From contig UQHW01000008.1 of assembly GCA_900540935.1 (NCBI GenBank), positions 1-64,000 of the forward strand: DNA of 64,000 bases. The letters are read 5' to 3'. This document shows positions 1 through 8,780 of this stretch, one piece after another (the stretch's first letter is position 1; the number at the start of each line of letters is the position of its first letter). The notes beneath the pieces are model-generated. The model did not search any database. It was not told the DNA's origin and saw only the letters and a program-made list of their open reading frames with translations. The translations under genes were made by a program, and so were the position numbers. Source of the stretch: an uncultured Collinsella sp. GTDB lineage: Bacteria > Actinomycetota > Coriobacteriia > Coriobacteriales > Coriobacteriaceae.

Positions 1-71
1 ATACCATCGAGAACAACCTGGGGCCTCTCGTCTCCGCCCACAACGTCTACACAAACGCGAACGTTACTCAT
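1..71 (-). CDS. plsX: PlsX, phosphate acyltransferase (5' end only)
   Basis: Only the first 23 codons are in the window; the gene runs off the left edge. The N-terminus MSNVRVCVDVVGGDERPQVV has the beta-strand plus (M/V)GGD start typical of PlsX, which makes acyl-phosphate from acyl-ACP for phospholipid synthesis. An AAGGAG ribosome site lies 8 nt before the ATG. It follows rpmF directly, and rpmF-plsX is a widespread conserved pair, which supports the call despite the short fragment. Confidence 0.75.
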   Translation of the reverse strand, partial: MSNVRVCVDVVGGDERPQVVLDG

Positions 72-89
72 TTCATATGCTCCTTATAC

Positions 90-119
90 AAAAATGGCCG
101 ACTCATTGAGCCGGCCATT
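90..119 (-). terminator. Terminator between rpmF and plsX
   Basis: Perfect 8-bp inverted repeat AATGGCCG/CGGCCATT with a U-rich tail on the minus strand (TTTTTG). It lies just after rpmF and just before the plsX ribosome site, so it may only partly terminate and set the rpmF to plsX ratio. Confidence 0.6.
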
Positions 120-159
120 GTGGTTCCAGTTGGAACGGCATCGTATCCAGAGTATACAG

Positions 160-339
160 TTACTCGGTAACGATAACCTCGCGGTCCTTGTAGAAACCGC
201 AGCTGGGGCACACGTGGTGCGGGAGCTTAACAGCGCCGCAACGGGGGCACGTGGACTGAGCCGCAGCCGAGATCTTCATGTTGGCGGAACGACGGGTATG
301 GGTGCGGATACGACCCTGCTTTTGTTTAGGTACGGGCAT
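160..339 (-). CDS. rpmF: 50S ribosomal protein L32
   Basis: Encodes 59 residues starting MPVPKQKQGRIRTHTRRSAN, the usual L32 N-terminus, with two CxxC pairs (CPRC and CPSC) that form the zinc ribbon of the C+ type L32. It is a structural protein of the large ribosomal subunit. A GGAAGG ribosome site sits before the ATG. The DUF177 protein gene lies upstream and plsX downstream, the common YceD-RpmF-PlsX order. Confidence 0.95.
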   Translation of the reverse strand: MPVPKQKQGRIRTHTRRSANMKISAAAQSTCPRCGAVKLPHHVCPSCGFYKDREVIVTE

Positions 340-403
340 AGTGACCTTCCTTATGAACTATCCAGTGTGGCGATTACGCGCAAGTAGCGATACTACCACA
401 GTT

Positions 404-958
404 TTACTCGTCAAGCTTGAGATTCTTCAATGCTGCAAATGGATTTTCCGTGGCAGCGGCCCATTCGGCCTCCGCTTTGGCGGCGCAATCGCATTGCTCG
501 ACGTTGAGATTGATGCCGCAGGTGGGGCAAAGGCCGCGGCAATCGGGCTTGCACAGGACAACGAACGGCGTGTCCATGACGACCGCGTCGTTGATGGGCT
601 CGCCCAGATCGACAATGCGATCCTCGCCCAGCAACTCGTAGCCGTCTTCGTAGGCCTCGGGGTCCTCGGGCTCGTTAAAGAGGTAGAACTCCTCGATCTC
701 GCCTGCGATATCAAACGATGCGGGCTCCAGGCAGCGATCGCACTCGCCGGTGGCGTGAGCGCGGACCATGCCCGAAAGCAGAACACCGGTACCGGCGTTG
801 GTAAAGACCACGTCGTAGGAAATGCCGTCCTGCAGCTGGTACTCCTTCTCGCCCACCGTGTAGGTGGCGACATCGACCTTGCCGGTCAGCGGATAAGAGT
901 CTCCGGGAAACTCGAGCTGCTCGGAAAGATCGACGGTTACGCTCGGGAACTCAGCCAT
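404..958 (-). CDS. YceD/DUF177 family protein
   Basis: About 184 residues from the ATG at 958 (MAEFPSVTVDLSEQLEFPGD), which overlaps the upstream stop as TAATG and suggests translational coupling; a longer start at 1009 lacks a better ribosome site. The DUF177 signature is visible: the GxCDRCLEP segment near residue 75 and a C-terminal CRGLCPTCG plus CDC cluster that could bind metal. The family is linked to 23S rRNA/L32 accumulation and nearly always precedes rpmF, as here. Confidence 0.85.
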   Translation of the reverse strand: MAEFPSVTVDLSEQLEFPGDSYPLTGKVDVATYTVGEKEYQLQDGISYDVVFTNAGTGVLLSGMVRAHATGECDRCLEPASFDIAGEIEEFYLFNEPEDPEAYEDGYELLGEDRIVDLGEPINDAVVMDTPFVVLCKPDCRGLCPTCGINLNVEQCDCAAKAEAEWAAATENPFAALKNLKLDE

Positions 959-1455
959 TACCACTGACCGTTCTGCTGGGCGGCGCCCTCGTTGAGCTGC
1001 TGACGGCAACGAGTGACGGTGCCGGTCAGACTCTTAAGGTTCTCTTCGAGGTGCGTAAAGACCTGCTCGGCGTAATCCTCGGCGGCATAACGCGTCTCGC
1101 GCTCGTACTGCTGGGCACGGTCGCGGATGTCGTCGGCCTGCTGCTGGGCTAAGCGGACGATCTCCTGCTCACCGGCAATGGTGAGCGCCTGCTGCTGAGC
1201 ATCGGCAATGATGGAATCAGCCTGAGCGGCGGCGGAGGCCATAAGCTCCTCGCGCTCTTTGAGGATACGGCGGGACTTCTGCCACTCCTCGGGATAGCTC
1301 ATGCGGATCTCATCGAGGATGTTAAAGAAGACGTCGGCGTCGATAACCTTCATCTGGGCGTTCTTGCCGAACGGCGTCTTAGCCTCTTCGATGAGCCCCT
1401 CGAGCTCGTCGACAAGACTCACGATCCTGTCGCCAGGAAAATTCTCGCCCGGCAT
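958..1455 (-). CDS. Coiled-coil protein upstream of DUF177 gene
   Basis: 165 residues from the ATG at 1455, chosen because AAAGGAG lies 6 nt ahead of it; an in-frame ATG at 1479 has no such site. Most of the protein is a long charged, Ala/Gln/Glu-rich helix (from about residue 60) resembling ATP synthase b subunits or DivIVA-like coiled coils, with no membrane segment or enzymatic motif. Its stop overlaps the DUF177 start by one base, so both are likely co-expressed. Function unknown; a scaffold role is a guess. Confidence 0.75.
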   Translation of the reverse strand: MPGENFPGDRIVSLVDELEGLIEEAKTPFGKNAQMKVIDADVFFNILDEIRMSYPEEWQKSRRILKEREELMASAAAQADSIIADAQQQALTIAGEQEIVRLAQQQADDIRDRAQQYERETRYAAEDYAEQVFTHLEENLKSLTGTVTRCRQQLNEGAAQQNGQW

Positions 1456-1523
1456 CCGGTCTCCTTTCATAGGTAACATATCATCGTGTTAGTTTACCAC
1501 ATGCCACCAGGCAATAAAAAACG

Positions 1524-2021
1524 TCACGAAAAGCGATGTTTGAGTGCTTCGACCACGTTGGGCGGCACAAACGTCGACACATCGCTGCCAAGCGACGCAA
1601 TCTGGCGCACCACCGAGCTCGAGATGTACCCGTACTGTGGAGCACTCATGACAAAGATGGACTCCAGCTCGCTATCGAGGCGATAGTTGAGGTCGGCCTG
1701 CTGCAGCTCATACTCAAAGTCGGTCATGGCGCGCAGACCCTTAACCACGGCACCCGCCCTCTGTTCACGTGCAAAGTCGACCAGCAGGCCGGTGAAGGGC
1801 AGTACCTCGACGCCGTCCAAATCACCAAGGGCCTCGCGGGCCAGCGCCACGCGCTCGTCGAGCATAAAGGTGGTACCCACGCCGTTTTTACCCTGCGATT
1901 CGGCCACGGCGACGATCACGCTGGGAAAGATGCGGCGAGCTCGGCGGATCACGTCGATATGGCCAAAGGTGATGGGATCGAAGGTGCCCGGGACGATCAC
2001 GCGGTTGATGGTGTCACTCAT
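1524..2021 (-). CDS. coaD: Phosphopantetheine adenylyltransferase
   Basis: 165 residues from the ATG at 2021, preceded by AGGAGG. The N-terminus VIVPGTFDPITFGHIDVIRR carries the nucleotidyltransferase (T/H)xGH motif (TFGH), and the C-terminal part has ISSSVVRQIASLG, the conserved ISSTxxR region. It converts 4'-phosphopantetheine and ATP to dephospho-CoA, the fourth step of CoA synthesis. Its start overlaps the end of rsmD by 8 nt; rsmD-coaD is a standard bacterial pair. Confidence 0.95.
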   Translation of the reverse strand: MSDTINRVIVPGTFDPITFGHIDVIRRARRIFPSVIVAVAESQGKNGVGTTFMLDERVALAREALGDLDGVEVLPFTGLLVDFAREQRAGAVVKGLRAMTDFEYELQQADLNYRLDSELESIFVMSAPQYGYISSSVVRQIASLGSDVSTFVPPNVVEALKHRFS

Positions 2022-2664
2022 GAGCATCCTCCTGAAACGTCGTGCCGTCGCTGTCATCGGCATCGGTGGCGGTATCGTCATCCTCGCCCTCGCCGTCCCA
2101 ACGGAGCAGGTCGACCGAGGTGATGCCATAGCGTTTCTCACGCACGGTTACAAAGCCGGCAGGATGTGCACCCGCGTCGGCGGCAGCATGCTCAAACAGA
2201 GCATAGGCACCCGGGGTGAGCAGACCCTGCTGGGCCAGGTTCTGCAGCAGCTCGTCGACCGGCTTGGCACCAAAAGCATAGGGCGGGTCGAGCAAGACCA
2301 GATCAAAGGGGCCGCCCGGTACACGACCGCGCGAGGCACTCGCCAGCATGTCACCCGTGACCACGCGCCAACGCGCACGGTCACGGCAGAGCGACTCGAT
2401 ATTCTTGGTAATGAGCCGCGCGGCGTTGCGATCGATCTCAAACGTCGTGAGCGAGCGGGCCCCACGAGAGAGCATCTCTAACCCTAAGGCACCGGAGCCG
2501 CCAAAGGCGTCCAGCACACGGACCTCGTCCAGATCGAAGTCGAATGCCGACATGACCATAGATGCGCATGCCTCGCGCACGCGATCGGTCGTGGGGCGGG
2601 TAACATCGCGACCACGGGGCTCCTCGATCTTACGACCGCGCCATTCGCCGCCGATGATTCTCAT
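2014..2664 (-). CDS. rsmD: 16S rRNA (guanine966-N2)-methyltransferase
   Basis: 216 residues starting MRIIGGEWRGRKIEEP, the family's usual N-terminus. SAM-binding motif I is seen as VLDAFGGSGALGLEMLSRGA and the catalytic motif IV as LVLLDPPYAF (DPPY), typical of amino methyltransferases. It methylates G966 of 16S rRNA. It overlaps recG by 4 nt (ATGA) and coaD by 8 nt, so the three genes form one coupled operon. The acidic, Asp-rich C-terminal tail (about 20 residues) is longer than usual. Confidence 0.93.
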   Translation of the reverse strand: MRIIGGEWRGRKIEEPRGRDVTRPTTDRVREACASMVMSAFDFDLDEVRVLDAFGGSGALGLEMLSRGARSLTTFEIDRNAARLITKNIESLCRDRARWRVVTGDMLASASRGRVPGGPFDLVLLDPPYAFGAKPVDELLQNLAQQGLLTPGAYALFEHAAADAGAHPAGFVTVREKRYGITSVDLLRWDGEGEDDDTATDADDSDGTTFQEDAHE

Positions 2665-4838
2665 CCTCCGCTGACCTCCTTAAATATGTGTCGATATCGC
2701 ATGGCGACCGCATCGCGCAGAGGGCGCGTCGCCACAGAGTCAAGGTTGCAAGCATACCGCAAGAGCTCGACCGCGTCCAAATGGGCCCACTCGATCAGCT
2801 CCTCGTCGGCATCCAGGTCGACAAAGCGCAGGGTCACACCGCCATGCTGACGGTACCCCAGGATTTCGCCCTCGTGGCGCAGACGCAGGTCCATCTGGGC
2901 GAGCGTAAAGCCATCCGAGCTTTTTTCGAGCGATTGCAGACGATCTTGCGCCGCCGATGCGCCGCCGTTGCCCTTGGAGTGCGTCATGACCAGGCACGTG
3001 CCCGACACGCCGCCACGGCCCACGCGGCCTCGCAGCTGGTGCAAGGCAGCCAAACCAAAGCGCTCGCCGTTCTCGATGACCATGACGGTGGCGTTAGGCA
3101 CGTCGACGCCCACCTCGACCACCGTAGTCGAGACGAGCACGTCAATCTCGCCACGCTTGAAGGCATCGATAACCTGGTCCTTCTCCCCCGCCGGCATGCG
3201 GCCGTGAAGGCGCTCGACGGTAAGCCCCGGCAACGCAAGACGCAGGCGGTCGAGCTCGGTTGCCGTATCGTGCAGCGGCACGGGGACGGTTACGCGGCCC
3301 TCGTCGTCGCGAGCAATACCGGGCACGTCTTCCAGCTCATCGGCCGAGTCACTCGGCTCCACGAGCGGGCAAATCACGTAGGCCTGCTGCCCCTTCTCGT
3401 GAGCCTCGCGAATGGCGCCATAGGCGAGGTCTCGACTCGACTCGGTGAGCACGCGTGTCGTCACGCCAGCGCCAGGGACTGGCCGATGGCGGATGATACT
3501 CGTGTCCAGATCGCCGTAGACCGAAAGCGCCAGCGTACGCGGGATGGGCGTTGCCGTCATAACGAGCAGATCGGCACCGGGGCCCTTCGCGCGTAGTGCG
3601 TTGCGTTGGCCTACGCCAAAGCGGTGCTGTTCGTCGATGACAACAAGCGACAAGTGCTTAAAGTTCACGTCTTCGGAAAGAACAGCATGGGTGCCAAAGA
3701 GGACATCGAGCTCGCCGGACTGCAGCTGCTCATGGATCCGCTCGCGCTCGGCCGCCGGAGTGGCACCCGTCAGAAGCGCCCAGGACATGCCGGTCTGCGA
3801 GAGCAGAGGGCCGGTCTTATCGGCATATTGGCGCGCCAGCACGCCCGTGGGCGCCATAACGCAGGCCTGCGTGCCGCTATCGGCAGCCACAGCCAGCGCG
3901 CAGGCGGCAACGGCGGTCTTACCGGTACCGACATCGCCCAGCAGCAGACGGTTCATCACGCGCCCGCCATCGCACATATCGTGCAGGATATCTTGGAACG
4001 CGGCCTCCTGCTCGTCGCTCAGCGAAAACGGCAGGGCTTGCTTGAGCACGGCCAGGTGCTCGCCCGCGATGTGGGCATAGGGCACCACATCGACCAGGCC
4101 GCCGTCGTTGCGCAGACGCAGCGCCAGCTGCAGGTAGAGGCACTCCTCGTAGGCAAGACGCCGGCGTGCGATGTCGCGCTCAGCCATGCTCGAGGGAAAG
4201 TGGATCGAACGCAACGCGCGGGCATTGCTCATGAGCTTCCGCTTTGCGCGCAGCGGCGCGGGAATCGGATCGAACGGATTGCCGACGACCTCGAGCGCGC
4301 CGCTTACGATGCGGCGCATCCACGCCTGGCTCACGCCATCGCTCACGTAATGGACCGGCAGAATGGTACCTGCGGCGCGCCCGTCCTCGAGCTTTTCAAA
4401 GTGGGGCGAGGCCATCCGCTTAAAACCGTAGGCAAACTCGACCTTGCCCATCACGGCCAGGCGGTCGCCCTGCTTAAGCTGCTGGGCAATCCAGGGCTGG
4501 CGGAAAAAGGCGACCTGTAGCACGCCCGTCTCGTCAACAAGTGAGACCTCGGTCACCTGCATGCGCGGGCGCGGCTGCTTTTGGACGATACGGTCGACCG
4601 TGGCGATGATGGTGCACACGGTACCGATGGGCGCCATCTCGATGGACCACGAACGGGTAAAGTCGAGGTATCGATGAGGGATATGGAGAAGGAGGTCCCC
4701 CACCGTCCGAATTCCCAGACGGCGAAGGGCCTCCTCACGTTTACCCGAAACATATTTGAGTCGCGCGATATCCTCGTCGAGCGCATTGCTCTGGGCAAAG
4801 CGCTCCGAGACGCGCGGCACGGAGCACAGCTCGGACAT
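2661..4838 (-). CDS. recG: ATP-dependent DNA helicase RecG
   Basis: 725 residues. The N-terminal wedge/OB domain is followed by a superfamily 2 helicase core with Walker A GDVGTGKTAVA, the DEQH box in VVIDEQHRFGVGQR, motif III TATPIPRTLALS and motif VI in HQLRGRVGRG, all RecG hallmarks. It remodels stalled replication forks and branch-migrates Holliday junctions. It is 10 bp downstream of fakA and overlaps rsmD by 4 nt. Confidence 0.95.
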   Translation of the reverse strand: MSELCSVPRVSERFAQSNALDEDIARLKYVSGKREEALRRLGIRTVGDLLLHIPHRYLDFTRSWSIEMAPIGTVCTIIATVDRIVQKQPRPRMQVTEVSLVDETGVLQVAFFRQPWIAQQLKQGDRLAVMGKVEFAYGFKRMASPHFEKLEDGRAAGTILPVHYVSDGVSQAWMRRIVSGALEVVGNPFDPIPAPLRAKRKLMSNARALRSIHFPSSMAERDIARRRLAYEECLYLQLALRLRNDGGLVDVVPYAHIAGEHLAVLKQALPFSLSDEQEAAFQDILHDMCDGGRVMNRLLLGDVGTGKTAVAACALAVAADSGTQACVMAPTGVLARQYADKTGPLLSQTGMSWALLTGATPAAERERIHEQLQSGELDVLFGTHAVLSEDVNFKHLSLVVIDEQHRFGVGQRNALRAKGPGADLLVMTATPIPRTLALSVYGDLDTSIIRHRPVPGAGVTTRVLTESSRDLAYGAIREAHEKGQQAYVICPLVEPSDSADELEDVPGIARDDEGRVTVPVPLHDTATELDRLRLALPGLTVERLHGRMPAGEKDQVIDAFKRGEIDVLVSTTVVEVGVDVPNATVMVIENGERFGLAALHQLRGRVGRGGVSGTCLVMTHSKGNGGASAAQDRLQSLEKSSDGFTLAQMDLRLRHEGEILGYRQHGGVTLRFVDLDADEELIEWAHLDAVELLRYACNLDSVATRPLRDAVAMRYRHIFKEVSGG

Positions 4839-4848
4839 GGGCAGTTGC

Positions 4849-6510
4849 CTACTCGATCGAGAAGATCACGGGATAGAGCGGCTGCTCGCCACGATGGGCG
4901 TCAATCTCCAGATCGGGCTGAGCCTCCTCGATAGCGTCGACGATCTCCTGGAAGGCCTCATCGGACAGCTCCTCGCCAGCCAGAATCGTCAGCGCGTCGC
5001 CTTCCTCTTCCTCCTGCATGCGGTTGATGCAATCGAGCGTGACCTGCTTCACGTCGGAGCCGACCACGTCGATAGAGCCGGCAATGATACCCATGACGTC
5101 ACCGGAGTGAATCGGCGAGCCGTCCGAGGCGCTGGAGTCGCGCACGGCGCGGGTGACCTCGCCATCGCGGACCTCGCTGATGGCGTCGACCATAGCGGCG
5201 ACGGCATCCTCGAGCTCGGAATCGGGCAGGACCGCGAACAGCGCGGAGAAGGCCTGCGGGACGGTCTTGGTGGGAACGACGGCGACCTTCTTGTCCGTGC
5301 AGGCAGAAGCGGCAGCCTCGGCAGCCATGCGGATGTTGCCGTTATTGGGCAGGATGATGACCGAGGTCGCGTTGACCTGGTCCACGGCACCCAGCAGATC
5401 TGCAGTCGAGGGGTTCATGGTCTGGCCACCCGAGACGATCACGTCGACGCCAAGGGACTTGAGGATGTCGGCCTCGCCGGAACCGGCGGCAACGGCGACA
5501 AAGCCCAGCGCCTTGGCGGGCTCGGCGGCCTTTTCCTGGTCCTCGTGAATCTTGGCGGTACGGTCGTGGGCCTCCATCTCCATGTTGTGGATAAAGACCT
5601 CGTAGATCTGACCAAGCTGCAGCATGTGCTCGAGCACCAGGTTGGGGGTGTTGGAGTGCACATGGATCTTGTAGTCGGGATAGGCGCCCACGAGTAGCTC
5701 ACAGTCGCCCATGGAACCCAGGAACTTAAGGCACTCGTCCTCGTCAAACGGGGCGTCGGCCTTAAACAGGAACTCGTTGCAGTAGCGGAACTCCGAGCCC
5801 TCCCAATCGTCGTTGGCCTCGATCTCAACGCGACCAAGGGCCGCGTCGCGGGCAGAGCCAGCGGAATCAAACGTGGCGGAGAAATCCTCGACAACGGTGC
5901 TGCGGCCAAGCGCGGCGGCAACAAAGTTCTCAAGGAAAATAGCAAAGCCGAAGGCGCCGGAGTCAACCACGCCGTTCTCCTTCAGAACGGGCAGCAGGTC
6001 GGGCGTGCGAGCGACGGACTGATATGCCTCGACGACGATGGCGTCGAGCGCGTCCTCGGCCGAGAACTTCTTCTTCTCGCACTCGTCTGCCTTGGTCGAG
6101 ACATCGCGCAGGACCGTGAGGATCGTGCCCTCGATGGGCTTGCGGACAGCCTGGAAGGCAACCTTGACGGCGCGACGGAAGGCGAAGGCGATATTGGCGG
6201 ACGTAATAGGCTCGTCGGCAGAGACAAGGCCCTCGGCCACGCCGCGCAGGATCTGCGACGTGATGACGCCGGAATTACCGCGGGCACCCATGAGGGAGCC
6301 GTGGGTGATGGCGCCGGCGATGGCCTCCATATCGGCATCGGCGGGAAGGGCGGAAAGCTCCTTGGTCACCGAGGCGAGCGTGAGCGACATGTTGGTGCCG
6401 GTGTCGCCGTCGGGTACGGGGAAGACGTTGAGCTTGTTGATCTCCTCGGCCTTGTCGGAAACGGCAGCCGCAGCGATCGGAAAACAGGTGCGAATGGTCT
6501 TTGCAATCAT
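4849..6510 (-). CDS. fakA: Fatty acid kinase catalytic subunit (DAK family)
   Basis: 553 residues, the family's normal size. The N-terminal DhaL-like kinase domain has the metal-binding PVPDGDTGTNMSLTL motif and the GARGNSGVI loop; the central and C-terminal parts match the FakA/YloV layout, ending YPVIFSIE. FakA phosphorylates fatty acids bound to FakB for membrane lipid synthesis. The Asp23 gene immediately upstream and recG downstream are usual neighbours. No fakB is in this window. Confidence 0.9.
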   Translation of the reverse strand: MIAKTIRTCFPIAAAAVSDKAEEINKLNVFPVPDGDTGTNMSLTLASVTKELSALPADADMEAIAGAITHGSLMGARGNSGVITSQILRGVAEGLVSADEPITSANIAFAFRRAVKVAFQAVRKPIEGTILTVLRDVSTKADECEKKKFSAEDALDAIVVEAYQSVARTPDLLPVLKENGVVDSGAFGFAIFLENFVAAALGRSTVVEDFSATFDSAGSARDAALGRVEIEANDDWEGSEFRYCNEFLFKADAPFDEDECLKFLGSMGDCELLVGAYPDYKIHVHSNTPNLVLEHMLQLGQIYEVFIHNMEMEAHDRTAKIHEDQEKAAEPAKALGFVAVAAGSGEADILKSLGVDVIVSGGQTMNPSTADLLGAVDQVNATSVIILPNNGNIRMAAEAAASACTDKKVAVVPTKTVPQAFSALFAVLPDSELEDAVAAMVDAISEVRDGEVTRAVRDSSASDGSPIHSGDVMGIIAGSIDVVGSDVKQVTLDCINRMQEEEEGDALTILAGEELSDEAFQEIVDAIEEAQPDLEIDAHRGEQPLYPVIFSIE

Positions 6511-6537
6511 GGGTATTTGAATCTCCGTTTTCGGATG

Positions 6538-6894
6538 CTAGTTCAGACGGCTCTTGAGCGCGTCAATGTGGATGCCGATCTTAAGGCTGGCGGGATCGAT
6601 CTGGGCGATCTCCTGCAGGGTAAAGGCAACGGAGCTCGAAAGATTGTGGCAGACGGACTTCATGTTGACGCCGTTCTCGAGCACGACGTGAAGATCGACC
6701 GTAAGGCCGTTCTCGTCGGCAAAGACAAGCACGCCCTTGCGGAGGCGCTGACCGGCAAGCAGGCGCACGCTCTCGGCGCCCTGGAGCTGTTCGGCCATAC
6801 CGACGACGCCATAGCACGTCATCGCGGCATAACCGGCAATATCGGCAATAACGTCGTTCGAGACGCTCAGACTGCCGTTAATGGTCTCAGACAC
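6538..6894 (-). CDS. Asp23/Gls24 family envelope stress protein
   Basis: 118 residues from a GTG at 6894, preceded by AAGGAG at the right distance; an ATG at 6927 lacks one. The sequence shows the family pattern: VSNDVIADIAGYAAMTCYGVVGM, a conserved central LTVDLHVVLENGVNM, then QEIAQIDPASLKIGIHIDAL. These small proteins associate with the membrane or envelope and are usually encoded next to fakA, as here. Confidence 0.88.
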   Translation of the reverse strand: MSETINGSLSVSNDVIADIAGYAAMTCYGVVGMAEQLQGAESVRLLAGQRLRKGVLVFADENGLTVDLHVVLENGVNMKSVCHNLSSSVAFTLQEIAQIDPASLKIGIHIDALKSRLN

Positions 6895-7052
6895 AAGAAT
6901 CTCCTTATCTGGTGCTCGCGGCACCATCTCGTGGGAGCAATCATCGCAATATTCTACAACGACCGCGCCATGTTGAGGTGGTGGGTCACGGGATTACATC
7001 CTCGACACGAAATGTTGATATGGCAACGTTCGTGCCAGGCGATCGCGGCATG

Positions 7053-7083
7053 AAAAAACCCGCCGCATAAGCGGCGGGTTTTA
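7053..7083 (-). terminator. Intrinsic terminator after tRNA-Asn
   Basis: 8-bp stem CCCGCCGC/GCGGCGGG with a TTAT loop and a run of six U on the minus strand, directly downstream of the tRNA 3' end. Confidence 0.85.
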
Positions 7084-7088
7084 CAACC

Positions 7089-7163
7089 TGGCTCCCCGGG
7101 TAGGACTCGAACCTACAACAGCGCGGTTAACAGCCGCGTGCTCTACCATTGAGCTACCGAGGA
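7089..7163 (-). tRNA. tRNA-Asn (GTT)
   Basis: Cloverleaf on the minus strand: acceptor TCCTCGG pairs with CCGGGGA (one G-U), discriminator G, encoded CCA. The anticodon loop CTGTTAA gives GTT (Asn) on a CGCGG/CCGCG stem, and the T-loop GGTTCGAGTCC is canonical. Confidence 0.96.
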
Positions 7164-7282
7164 ATAGGTGCGTGCTCTCAAGCAACGAAGATTATTATAC
7201 GGACGAATCAGCTCAGGGCAAGAACTTTTTTGAGAATTTTTCCGACCTAGTCATTGGGGGCGTCCCCAACGACTACATGAAA

Positions 7283-7312
7283 GCGCCCTCAAGCGGATGT
7301 GCTTGAGGGCGC
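7283..7312 (-). terminator. Terminator after rpoD
   Basis: Perfect 12-bp stem GCGCCCTCAAGC/GCTTGAGGGCGC with a 6-nt loop, 11 bp beyond the rpoD stop. The U tract is short (TTTC), so termination could be factor-assisted. Confidence 0.65.
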
Positions 7313-7323
7313 TTCTTGCTTGA

Positions 7324-8670
7324 CTAGCTTTCGATATAGTCTTTGAGCTTGCTGGAGCGGCTGGGGTGGCGGAGCTTGGCAAGGGTCTTGGACTCGATCT
7401 GGCGGATACGCTCGCGCGTGACGCCAAACTCGCGGCCGACTTCCTCGAGCGTGCGGGGATGTCCGTCGACAAGGCCAAAGCGCAGCTCGATAACCTTGCG
7501 CTCACGATCGGCAAGCGAGTCGAGCACCTGGGTGAGCTGCTCCTGCAGCATGGAGAAGCTGGCGGCATCGGGCGGAACGATAGCCTGGGAGTCCTCGATG
7601 AAGTCTCCCAGCTGGGAATCCTCTTCCTCGCCGATAGGGGTCTCGAGAGACACGGGCTCCTGCGAGATCTTCTGGATCTCGCGGACGCGGTCGGCACTCA
7701 TGTCCATCTCGGCACCGATCTCCTCGGGGGTCGGGTCGCGACCCAGGTCCTGGAGAAGCTGACGCTGCACGCGGACGAGCTTGTTGATGGTCTCGACCAT
7801 GTGCACGGGAATACGGATGGTACGGGCCTGGTCGGCGATAGCACGCGTGATGGCCTGACGGATCCACCACGTGGCGTACGTGGAGAACTTAAAGCCCTTC
7901 TGGTAGTCGAACTTCTCGACGGCGCGGATCAAACCGAGGTTGCCCTCCTGGATCAGGTCCAGGAACAGCATGCCGCGACCGACATAGCGCTTGGCGATGG
8001 AGACGACCAGGCGCAGGTTGGCGCTGATGAGCGCCTGCTTGGCCTCGAGGCCGACGTTCTCGATACGGGTCAGGCGACGCATCTCGGCGCGGGTGAGCTC
8101 GATCTCGCCCGCCTCGGCGGCCTCGAGCTTCTCGGTGGCATCGAGACCGGCCTCGATCTTCATGGCCAGATCGACCTCTTCGGAGGCGGTCAGCAGGTCG
8201 ACCTTACCGATCTCCTTAAGGTACATACGAACCGGGTCGCCGGTCAGCATTACCGTGGAGGCATCGATACCGCGCACGCGCGAGCGCGAACGGGACGTGC
8301 GCACGGTGCGCTTCTTCTTGCTCTTGGAAGAACCCATCTCGGCGTCGGCCTGACGGGCCATCTTAAGCTCGTGATCGTCGAGCGAGCCGGAATCGTGCTC
8401 GTCGTCATCGAAATCGTCGGTATTGCTATCGTTATCGTCATCGTCGACGTCAATGGGGGCGTCGTCGTTTCCGCTCGCGGAGATAATCTGGATGCCGCTG
8501 TTGCGCAGCGCGGAATACACCGCGTTGAGCTGCTCGTCAGACACATCGATATCCTTCAGGGCGACCTGAATCTCGTCCTCGGTTACCGAAGTCCTGTTTG
8601 AGCCGTTGCCCATGAGCTTTGCAACGTAGGATTCCAGCCCAGTACCCGTGCTCTCACTCTTATTTGGCAC
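7324..8670 (-). CDS. rpoD: RNA polymerase primary sigma factor (sigma-70/SigA)
   Basis: 448 residues from a GTG at 8670 with GGGAG just ahead; an ATG at 8685 has no ribosome site. The N-terminus has a sigma-1.1-like region followed by an Asp-rich stretch and a basic patch. Region 2 is canonical ([20 protein letters not shown], then [17 protein letters not shown]) and region 4.2 carries the [23 protein letters not shown]. It directs core polymerase to housekeeping promoters. It lies about 110 bp downstream of dnaG, the classic macromolecular synthesis arrangement. Confidence 0.96.
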   Translation of the reverse strand: MPNKSESTGTGLESYVAKLMGNGSNRTSVTEDEIQVALKDIDVSDEQLNAVYSALRNSGIQIISASGNDDAPIDVDDDDNDSNTDDFDDDEHDSGSLDDHELKMARQADAEMGSSKSKKKRTVRTSRSRSRVRGIDASTVMLTGDPVRMYLKEIGKVDLLTASEEVDLAMKIEAGLDATEKLEAAEAGEIELTRAEMRRLTRIENVGLEAKQALISANLRLVVSIAKRYVGRGMLFLDLIQEGNLGLIRAVEKFDYQKGFKFSTYATWWIRQAITRAIADQARTIRIPVHMVETINKLVRVQRQLLQDLGRDPTPEEIGAEMDMSADRVREIQKISQEPVSLETPIGEEEDSQLGDFIEDSQAIVPPDAASFSMLQEQLTQVLDSLADRERKVIELRFGLVDGHPRTLEEVGREFGVTRERIRQIESKTLAKLRHPSRSSKLKDYIES

Positions 8671-8780
8671 AGATTCTCCCTTCATAGTCCACAGGACTCA
8701 TTACTTTAGCACACACCTACACGTCTATACCCAAAATTCAGACTGGATATAGGCGCAAATACGCTGGTTGACCACAACAT

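Noticed and set aside
7366..8601. A 411-codon plus-strand frame opposite rpoD
   Set aside because: Shadow of the sigma factor gene; no start signal or family.
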